Origin: RYN-230 sp963717125
GTDB lineage: Bacteria; Actinomycetota; Actinomycetes; Streptosporangiales; Streptosporangiaceae
Assembly (NCBI GenBank): GCA_963717125.1
Contig: CAVQVG010000019.1
Coordinates: 186,001 to 250,000 of the forward strand
DNA: 64,000 nt
Direction: 5' to 3'
The notes beneath the pieces are model-generated. The model saw nothing but the letters and a program-made list of their open reading frames with translations, was not told where the DNA came from and searched no databases. Positions 25,279-31,054 of this stretch are shown in pieces. The position numbers were made by a program, and so were the translations under genes. Position 1 is the first letter of the stretch. Each line of letters begins with the position of its first letter.

Positions 25279-26028
25279 ATGATCGCAAGCCAGTCTGGCA
25301 AAGACGGCCCGCCCGAGCCGCCTAGTGGGCCGCCGAGCGATCCCCACTACACTCTCCCGCTGTACCGCAAGGCAGAAGCCGCCCGTATCATCCGGGTGCC
25401 TGCTAACACTCTGCGCAACTGGGCAGACGATTCGGCTTCTCATCACAAGCAAGTGGGGACCATACGGCATCCGGGCCTAATCACAGTTGCTCAGGCACCA
25501 ACTCCGCGGGGTCCCACGATTCCCTTCATCGGACTGGCCGAGGCATATGTCCTGGCTTCGTTCCGGCAAGCTGGGGTCCCGATGCAGAGAATCCGTCCTG
25601 CGATCCACCGCCTTGAGGAAGAGATGGGGCTCATTCAAGCGCTGGCCAGCGAGCGACTTCGGACTGATGGTGCCGAAGTGCTGTGGGATTACGGTCAGCA
25701 GACGGACGATCATGCGGAGAAGGCGGCAGTCGGCGATCTTGTTGTAGTACGCAACGGTCAGCTGGTTTTTCGGTCAGTTGTGCAGGACTATCTGCGACAG
25801 GTCACCTACCAAGATGGGTGGGCTCGGATAATCAACGTCGGTCGCGGCAAAGTAGATGTGACTGTGGACCCGTGGATCAACGGCGGCCATCCCACACTCG
25901 CCAGGCGGGGCATCGCCGTAGCTGACATCTTGAGTCGGATTCGCGCCGGGGAATCTTCGAAGTCGGTAGCGACCGACTATGGTCTGCGTGTTGCGGAGGT
26001 TACGGCGCTGCTAGGGCTGGCAGCGTAG
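25279..26028 (+). CDS. VapB45-like antitoxin, DUF433 domain
   Basis: 249 residues. The C-terminal ~75 residues (ARIINVGRGKVDVTVDPWIN, RRGIAVADILSRIRAGES, SVATDYGL) form the DUF433 helix-turn-helix-like domain. The N-terminal part (YRKAEAARIIRVPANTLRNW) looks like another DNA-binding segment, followed by FIGLAEAYVLASFRQAG. This arrangement matches the antitoxin of the Mycobacterium VapBC45 pair. The gene stops 3 bp before the toxin GTG. Base composition is visibly less GC-rich than both flanks, supporting horizontal acquisition of the pair. Confidence 0.82.
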   Translation: MIASQSGKDGPPEPPSGPPSDPHYTLPLYRKAEAARIIRVPANTLRNWADDSASHHKQVGTIRHPGLITVAQAPTPRGPTIPFIGLAEAYVLASFRQAGVPMQRIRPAIHRLEEEMGLIQALASERLRTDGAEVLWDYGQQTDDHAEKAAVGDLVVVRNGQLVFRSVVQDYLRQVTYQDGWARIINVGRGKVDVTVDPWINGGHPTLARRGIAVADILSRIRAGESSKSVATDYGLRVAEVTALLGLAA

Positions 26029-26031
26029 CTC

Positions 26032-26379
26032 GTGCCTGGGCGCCGCGCCTCCGCCGTGACGGAGTCAGCCTTACGGTTCTTCTTGGATCGAGGTCTCGGT
26101 TCGCGCATAGTTCCCGAGGCGTTGCGCGGCGCGGGATGGGAGCTGGAGACCACGGATGAGCGGTATGGGGTCAGCGCATCCCAGGGCATCTCGGACGTAA
26201 AGTGGATCGAGGAAGCTACTGACAACGGCGACGTTCTGCTATGCAAGGATATGGCAATCGCGAGGAACCCACTTGAAGGTGCAGTAATCTATCGCGTGTC
26301 AGCACGAGCGTTCGCGCTGGCTCGCCAGACAAATGGATCCTCCGGCACGCATTCGCCGGCTTCGTACCCGCCTACATAG
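26032..26379 (+). CDS. VapC45-like PIN-domain toxin, 3' truncated
   Basis: 115 residues. FFLDRGLGSRIVPEALRGAG, ETTDERYGVSASQGISDVKW and EATDNGDVLLCKDMAI are the VapC45 PIN-like core, including three acidic positions expected of the metal site. Family members run about 40 residues longer. Here the frame leaves the family at ALARQ (about 26325) and enters DNA derived from asnB, ending TNGSSGTHSPASYPPT at the TAG 26377-26379. The toxin has therefore lost its C-terminus and may be inactive. The GTG start is 3 bp after the antitoxin stop, as expected for the operon. Confidence 0.78.
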   Translation: MPGRRASAVTESALRFFLDRGLGSRIVPEALRGAGWELETTDERYGVSASQGISDVKWIEEATDNGDVLLCKDMAIARNPLEGAVIYRVSARAFALARQTNGSSGTHSPASYPPT

Positions 26380-26495
26380 GCAGGTGGCCGGAGGACATGA
26401 TGTCCTACTCGTCCGGGCTGCGCGAGCGGGCCCGGCTGGCCGAACGGGCCCGCGACCTGGCTGGCGCGGCCCGCTGGAAACACGGTCCTGGCCGT
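26328..26495 (+). pseudogene. degraded 3' fragment of asnB
   Basis: GACAAATGGATCCTCCGGCA at 26328 and the next ~110 bases match asnB from 24789 with scattered substitutions. At 26438 the match jumps from asnB 24898 to 25049, skipping 150 bp between two CGGCTG hexamers, and continues to 26495 (asnB about 25107). A one-base insertion (TGGAAACACGG versus TGGAACACGG) breaks the remaining frame. It is therefore a diverged, internally deleted duplicate of the neighbouring asnB end. It now supplies the last codons of the truncated VapC45-like toxin. Confidence 0.85.
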
Positions 26496-26509
26496 CCGGA
26501 ACCGGAGGC

Positions 26510-26764
26510 TCAGGCCTGCTCGGCGGGGGTAAGCGTGGCCGGTTGCACACCGAGGGCGGCGGCGAGGCGGGCCAGCGTCCGGCAGCGACAGGGTGCAGAT
26601 GGTTGCCGTTCCAGCCTGGTCACGGCAGTAAGGCTGATCCCGGCCTGGCTGGCTAGCCGCTCCTGGGACAGGCCGCGCTGCTGGCGTAACCGCCGCAACT
26701 GATGACCGTCCAGGACCGTGGTCCAGCGCTGCGCGGCATGGGGCGGGCTCTGCGTGGTTGTCAT
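26510..26764 (-). CDS. small XRE-family helix-turn-helix protein
   Basis: 84 residues, almost wholly one HTH_3 domain: QLRRLRQQRGLSQERLASQA then GISLTAVTRLERQPSAPCRC, TLARLAAALGVQPATL. ATG 26764 overlaps the stop of the upstream XRE gene (ATGA, 26761-26764), so the two are translationally coupled. The recognition-helix region is followed by PSAPCRCRT, which the neighbour lacks, so the two probably read different DNA. Target unknown. Confidence 0.82.
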   Translation of the reverse strand: MTTTQSPPHAAQRWTTVLDGHQLRRLRQQRGLSQERLASQAGISLTAVTRLERQPSAPCRCRTLARLAAALGVQPATLTPAEQA

Positions 26765-27219
26765 CGTGATCCATCCCGGGGTGCAGGCGGCCTGCCGGTG
26801 GGACTGGGCGGGTGTGCTTGCAGGGTGGTGAGCTGGTCGATCAGCAGCCACGGGTTGACCGCTGGCTCGCGGGCCAGCCGGCGCAGCCAGTCCCCGGCGG
26901 CGCGCCCGTCCTGGCGGGCGAGCAGGGTGTACTGGCGGGCTAGGTGCTGGTGGCGGGCGAGCCTGAGGGGATCGGAGCGAGCCGGGAACGGCACTGTCCC
27001 GAGGTCGCGCCGCACCGGCGCGGCCGGGTCCTCCCGGCCATCGGCCAGGTAGAGCGGCGATACCCGTAGCACGTCGGCCAGCGCGAGGATGTGGTCGGCA
27101 CTGCGCAGCGAGCGCTGCCCGTTCTCGACCATGGACACAAACGAGGGCGAGACGCAGGCCAGGTCGGCCAGCGCGGTCTGGGACAACCCGCGCCGCAGCC
27201 GCAGCGTGCGCAACCGCAC
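26761..27219 (-). CDS. XRE-family transcriptional regulator
   Basis: 152 residues. N-terminal HTH: LRTLRLRRGLSQTALADLAC, VSPSFVSMVENGQRSLRSAD, HILALADVLRVSPLYLADG. The C-terminal ~85 residues (RHQHLARQYTLLARQDGRAA, PAVNPWLLIDQLTTLQA) form no domain I recognise. GTG 27219 is the first possible start because a TGA lies two codons upstream in frame. It is the first gene of a two-XRE operon. Context (toxin-antitoxin remnants, minimal GntR genes) is that of an accessory or integrated element. Confidence 0.82.
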   Translation of the reverse strand: MRLRTLRLRRGLSQTALADLACVSPSFVSMVENGQRSLRSADHILALADVLRVSPLYLADGREDPAAPVRRDLGTVPFPARSDPLRLARHQHLARQYTLLARQDGRAAGDWLRRLAREPAVNPWLLIDQLTTLQAHPPSPTGRPPAPRDGSR

Positions 27220-27341
27220 CCGGCGTCATCCCGCAGCGGATCAATGCCCTTCATCACCGGCTCCCTTGCGGGGGGTCCTCAGGCTGATCCGCGTTCAGGA
27301 CGGTTGTCCAGCAGGGGCGCGGGGAGCGTGGGGTCGAGTGG

Positions 27342-27587
27342 TCAGGCATGGATGTCTTCCTGGCCAGAATCGGTCGCGCGCGGCCGGGTGGGGCCGAGTT
27401 CGGTGCGTAGTTCGGTGAGGTCACCGGTAATCAGGGTGTGCGGTCCAGGTCCGGGCTGGGTGCGGCGGGCGATGTAGCGGTGACGGCCAGGGAGAGGTTC
27501 TACTGCGATCCGGTAGCAGGGGAAGTCCCGTCGCGCGGCGTCCAGGTCGGCCCACTGGGCCGGCGTGGGTGTGGGGTCTAAGTTCAT
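27342..27587 (-). CDS. small conserved-looking hypothetical protein
   Basis: 81 residues. ADLDAARRDFPCYRIAVEPL, GRHRYIARRTQPGPGPHTL and TGDLTELRTELG read like the small proteins of actinomycete integrative elements that occur next to XRE and GntR genes: a short alpha/beta fold, no catalytic motif. Codon-position GC is normal and ATG 27587 has purine-rich DNA upstream (AGGAGGCAGGAAGC on the minus strand), supporting translation. Function unknown. A 214-bp gap with two CTAG-containing sites (27726, 27740) separates it from the divergent GntR gene. Confidence 0.65.
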   Translation of the reverse strand: MNLDPTPTPAQWADLDAARRDFPCYRIAVEPLPGRHRYIARRTQPGPGPHTLITGDLTELRTELGPTRPRATDSGQEDIHA

Positions 27588-27801
27588 GCTTCCTGCCTCC
27601 TGTCCCGGGTGCTCTGGCGGTGCTGGTGCTGGCTCGTCTTCTCCTAATCCCCTCTGGGGAACCGACTGCCCTGCGTGCAGCTCGTCAGCGGCAACTGAGA
27701 CAGAGCAGCCGGTCCAGTGCTCAGGCTAGCCGGCTCATTCTAGCTTGTCCTCGCTTATTCCAGAACGTTTCAGCAGGTGGCGGCATGGCTAGGGTCGTCA
27801 C

Positions 27802-28032
27802 GTGGGGAAGATCGATCCGACGGCCAAGGTGCCGCCGTACAGGCAGATAGCGGAGATCATCGCGGCACAGATCAAGTCCGGCGAGTTGCGCCGGGGCGGC
27901 CGTATCCCCACTGAGTCAGAGATCATGGACGAGTACGAGGTGGGGCGGAACACGGCGCGGCGCGCAGTCGGCTGGCTGCGGGAGCAGGGGTTGGTAGAGA
28001 CCGTGCCTACCCGGGGCAGCTACGTGCTGTAG
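27802..28032 (+). CDS. minimal GntR-type winged helix protein 1
   Basis: 76 residues, essentially only the GntR DNA-binding domain: PPYRQIAEIIAAQIKSGELR, GGRIPTESEIMDEYEVGRNT, ARRAVGWLREQGLVETVPTR. No effector-binding domain follows. Proteins of this size act as stand-alone repressors (for example plasmid Kor-type regulators). GTG 27802 is the only start giving the full first helix. CTAG sites lie 13-76 bp upstream. Confidence 0.8.
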   Translation: MGKIDPTAKVPPYRQIAEIIAAQIKSGELRRGGRIPTESEIMDEYEVGRNTARRAVGWLREQGLVETVPTRGSYVL

Positions 28033-28202
28033 GCCGACGTGTCGCCGTGCGCGGTGGAAGTCGGTCGGCTAGGTTCACCTGGTCTGTGCGGAGGCTGCTG
28101 CGGATCACCTGGCTCCCGTGGGCAAGTGCGATCCGGCTCCCTTGTGGGTGGGCCTGGTCCGACTGGAATTGGGGGAAAGGCGGCATGGCAGCAGTCTACG
28201 GT

Positions 28203-28268
28203 AGCTAGTCGCAGCTAGCTACAGCTAGTCGCGTCTTGATCTTGCTAGCTGAAGTCAACTAGATCTAG
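28203..28268 (+). promoter_or_regulatory. phased CTAG array, putative operator of minimal GntR gene 2
   Basis: CTAG, normally scarce in high-GC actinobacterial DNA, occurs six times in 64 bp: at 28205, 28215, 28225, 28245, 28259 and 28265. The first four fall on an exact 10-bp grid with one position skipped. AGCTAGTCGC is repeated perfectly at 28203-28212 and 28223-28232. The array ends 5 bp before the ATG (28273) of the second minimal GntR gene. It is most simply an operator covering its promoter. Confidence 0.5.
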
Positions 28269-28272
28269 GCGC

Positions 28273-28515
28273 ATGTCGTTGCAGCGTGATGCGCCCTTGC
28301 CGCTGAGCCAGCAGCTAGCCGCACTGCTGCGCGCGCAGATCGAATCCGGCGAGCGTCCGCCGGGATCACGGCTGCCGACCATCATGCAACTCTCGCAGGA
28401 ACACGGCGTGGCGACCGCCACCGTCGTCAAGGCCCTCCGGATCCTGAAGCGCGAAGGTCTGGTCGTGGGCTCCACCGGACACGGAACCTTCGTGGCCGAG
28501 AGCACAGGCGGGTAG
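28273..28515 (+). CDS. minimal GntR-type winged helix protein 2
   Basis: 80 residues: LPLSQQLAALLRAQIESGER, PGSRLPTIMQLSQEHGVATA, TVVKALRILKREGLVVGSTG, then HGTFVAESTGG. It is a complete GntR winged helix with no ligand domain. It shares only the fold with its two neighbours, so the three are not recent tandem copies. It is preceded immediately by the CTAG array, which leaves little room for a leader and suggests tight autoregulation. Confidence 0.8.
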   Translation: MSLQRDAPLPLSQQLAALLRAQIESGERPPGSRLPTIMQLSQEHGVATATVVKALRILKREGLVVGSTGHGTFVAESTGG

Positions 28516-28625
28516 CACAGCCTTCGCCATGATCGTGATCAATCGGGGCGCTATCAAGGAGTTGGACGCTCCTCTCGCACCATCGCCACGCCGCCACGTC
28601 TTCTAACGTCAGCACTGCTGTGTTG

Positions 28626-28678
28626 TTGTCCACGATAGACACAGTAGACAGCATGTTCACTGTAGTCAAGGTGGACAA
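28626..28678 (+). promoter_or_regulatory. inverted TTGTCCAC/GTGGACAA with internal TAGACA motifs
   Basis: TTGTCCAC (28626-28633) and GTGGACAA (28671-28678) are exact complements. Between them lie TAGACAC, TAGACAGCATGTTCA and TGTAGTC, overlapping TGTC/GACA half-sites of the kind bound by GntR regulators. The block is 37 bp upstream of the third minimal GntR gene. It is also AT-richer than its surroundings, so it probably contains that gene's promoter. Confidence 0.4.
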
Positions 28679-28714
28679 AATACTCACGCTGACCAGGCGT
28701 GTAAGCATGATCTT

Positions 28715-28942
28715 GTGCCACGTCAGCCACGTTCAGCGGAGCCACCGGGACAGCGGGTCCTGGCCGACCTCCGCCACCGCGTGGAGTCTGACGAGTGGGC
28801 TAGCGGTGAGGCACTCCCGACCGTGGCCGAGCTTGCCGAGCACTACGACGTTGCCCGCGGAACCGTCGCCAGAGCACTAAGGACACTGGCTGCTGACGGC
28901 TTGATTCGTGTAGTGCCACGGTGGGGCACGTTCAAGACATAA
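28715..28942 (+). CDS. minimal GntR-type winged helix protein 3
   Basis: 75 residues: PPGQRVLADLRHRVESDEWA, SGEALPTVAELAEHYDVARG, TVARALRTLAADGLIRVVPR, ending WGTFKT. It is a GntR winged helix without effector domain, third in a same-strand series within 1.15 kb. GTG 28715 is the likely start; TTG/ATG alternatives upstream lack homology. It converges with the xyloglucan-type locus (GH42 end) across a bidirectional hairpin. Confidence 0.8.
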   Translation: MPRQPRSAEPPGQRVLADLRHRVESDEWASGEALPTVAELAEHYDVARGTVARALRTLAADGLIRVVPRWGTFKT

Positions 28943-28946
28943 GCCG

Positions 28947-28995
28947 GTGGAGATCCTCCGCGAGGGGGGTTGAACCGTTGCCGGGGATCTTCCAC
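28947..28995. terminator. hairpin between convergent GntR and GH42 genes
   Basis: GTGGAGATCC (28947-28956) pairs with GGATCTTCCAC (28985-28995) with one bulged T. It lies 4 bp after the GntR stop and 7 bp before the GH42 stop, so it could serve both transcripts. No T run. Confidence 0.45.
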
Positions 28996-29002
28996 ACCGC
29001 CA

Positions 29003-31054
29003 TCACTGCCTGGCCACGGACTCCTCCCGCACTACCGCGATGCCTCCTGGCGACAACTCGACTGAGCCGACTACCTGGGTGCCGGACAACAGCTCTACGC
29101 CGTCCGCGCAGACAACTACGGGCTCCGGGGTGTGGTTGAGCAGGAACAGCCAGGACCGGCCTGCGCTGCCGCGCCGCCGCACCGCCTCCACCCCGGCTGG
29201 CAGCCCCGGTACCTCCGGGGCCAGGCCGGCCGCGGCCAGCGCCGCCGCGATGAGCTGGTCGTGCGCGGCGTCGTCCAGCTCGGTGGACAGGTACCAGGCG
29301 CTGCCCCGCGCCACGTCATGCCGGGTCACCGCGGGCCGTCCGGCCAGCGGCCCGGCCGTGTAGCTGGCCAGCACCTCGGCGCCGGTGACCGTCATCAGCT
29401 CGCTCCACGTCGCGCCCCGCGCGCCAGACAACAAGGTGCCCTGCGCGCCCGACAACAAGGCGCCCCGCGCGCCTGCGGACAGCGGCATCGCCTCGCCCTC
29501 CGGCAGCGGGAAGAACTCCTCGACCCGGATGCCGAGCAGCTCGCGCAGCGCCCCGGGATAACCGCCCAACCGGACCTGGCCCGCGCCGTTGACCAGCCCA
29601 CTGCCGAACGACACGACCAGCACGCCGCCGCCGGCGACGAACCGGCGCAGCGCGGCGGCGCCCGCGTCGGTGACCAGGTACAGCGCCGGGGCCAGCAGCA
29701 GCCGGTACCCGGACAGGTCCGCCTCCGGGTGGGCCACGTCGCAGACGATCCCGGCCCGCCACAGCGCGGCGTGGTCGCGGCGTACCTGGTCCAGGTAGCG
29801 CAGGTCCGCGCCGCGCAGCCCCTGGCTGTCCAGCGCCCACCAGGAATCGGCGTCCAGCAGCACCGCGGCCGGCGCGGTGACCGTGCTGCCGGCCACCTCG
29901 GCGAGCCGCCGCACGGCCGCGCCGAGCGCGGCGACCTCGCGGAACGCCGCGCTGTCCGGCCCGGCGTGCGGCACCATCGCGGAGTGCCACATCTCCGCCC
30001 CGGCGCGGGAGGCCCGCCACTGGAAGAACAGCACGCTGTCCGAGCCGCGGGCGACATAGCCCAGGCTGTCCCGGAGCATCCGGCCCGGCGCCCGGCTGAG
30101 CATCCGGCCGTCCGCGTAGACCAGCCGGGTGGCCTGCTCCATCAGCAGCCAGGGCCGGCCGCCCGCCCAGGACCGGGCCCGGTCCGCGGCGAACGCGATG
30201 TCGGCGTGCCCCTCCGGCCCGGTGGACGACAGGTAGTGATCCACCGCGACCACGTCCACCTCGCGGCGCCACGCCCACGGGTCGATGACCAGGTAGTCCG
30301 GCAGGATGAGGTTCGTGGTGACCGGGACGTCCGGGGCCGACCGGCGGATCTCGTCGCGCTGCTCGCAGTACGCGGCGAGCAGCTCGTCGGACCAGAACCG
30401 GCGGAAGTCGAGCAGCTGCCCCGGATTGGCCCGCCACTGGGTGGCCCGCGGCGGCTGCACCTGGTCCCAGGAGGCGTAACACTGGCCCCAGAAGGTGGTC
30501 CCCCAGGCCGCGTTCAGCTCGGCCAGGCCGTCCGTGGCCGCGCCGTACCGTTTCTGTAGCCAGCTTCTGAACGCCCGTGCCGCGTGCTCGCACCAGCACA
30601 CGGTGCCGTATTCGTTGTGCACGTGCCAGAGGGCGACGGCCGGATGCTGGCCGTACCGGGCCGCCAGGGCGGCGGCGATCCGCCGGGCGGCGGCCCGGTA
30701 GCCAGGCGCGGCCGCGCAGTACGTGTCCCGGCTGCCGTGTGTCAGCCGCACCCCGTCCCGGGTCACCGGCATCGCGTCCGGGCAGGCCAGGGTGAACCAG
30801 GGCGGCGGGGACGCGGTCGGGGTGGCCAGGATGACCTGAACCCGGTTGGCGGCCAGCCGGTCCAGGGTGGCGTCCAGCCAGCCGAAGTCGTACCGGCCTT
30901 CCTCCGGTTCGAGCCGGGCCCAGGAGAACACGCCAACGGTGGCGGTGTTCACGCGGGCCGCGCGCATCAGCGCGTCGTCTTCGGCCCAGACCGGCTCGTC
31001 CCACTGCTCCGGGTTGTAGTCGCCGCCGAACCACAGCCCGGCGCCCGGGCTCAC
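29003..31054 (-). CDS. GH42 beta-galactosidase
   Basis: 683 residues. The GH42 start GLWFGGDYNPEQWDEPVWAE is intact. The acid/base Glu is in ALWHVHNEYGTVCWC and the nucleophile Glu in PWLLMEQATRLV. The A-domain barrel is followed by the trimerisation and C-terminal beta domains (DLSGYRLLLAPALYLVTDAG, RRRGSAGRSWLFLLNHTPEP). No signal peptide, so it acts inside the cell, probably removing galactose from imported oligosaccharide side chains. A small repeat duplicates the GALLSGAQGTLLSGARG segment (DNA about 29413-29474). The GTG start overlaps the GH3 stop by 4 bp, so the two form an operon controlled from the operators near 34.1-34.3 kb. Confidence 0.9.
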   Translation of the reverse strand: MSPGAGLWFGGDYNPEQWDEPVWAEDDALMRAARVNTATVGVFSWARLEPEEGRYDFGWLDATLDRLAANRVQVILATPTASPPPWFTLACPDAMPVTRDGVRLTHGSRDTYCAAAPGYRAAARRIAAALAARYGQHPAVALWHVHNEYGTVCWCEHAARAFRSWLQKRYGAATDGLAELNAAWGTTFWGQCYASWDQVQPPRATQWRANPGQLLDFRRFWSDELLAAYCEQRDEIRRSAPDVPVTTNLILPDYLVIDPWAWRREVDVVAVDHYLSSTGPEGHADIAFAADRARSWAGGRPWLLMEQATRLVYADGRMLSRAPGRMLRDSLGYVARGSDSVLFFQWRASRAGAEMWHSAMVPHAGPDSAAFREVAALGAAVRRLAEVAGSTVTAPAAVLLDADSWWALDSQGLRGADLRYLDQVRRDHAALWRAGIVCDVAHPEADLSGYRLLLAPALYLVTDAGAAALRRFVAGGGVLVVSFGSGLVNGAGQVRLGGYPGALRELLGIRVEEFFPLPEGEAMPLSAGARGALLSGAQGTLLSGARGATWSELMTVTGAEVLASYTAGPLAGRPAVTRHDVARGSAWYLSTELDDAAHDQLIAAALAAAGLAPEVPGLPAGVEAVRRRGSAGRSWLFLLNHTPEPVVVCADGVELLSGTQVVGSVELSPGGIAVVREESVARQ

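Noticed and set aside
25200..29000. Prophage or complete integrative element
   Set aside because: XRE, GntR and toxin-antitoxin genes are suggestive, but no integrase, excisionase, replication or transfer gene and no direct-repeat attachment sites were found.
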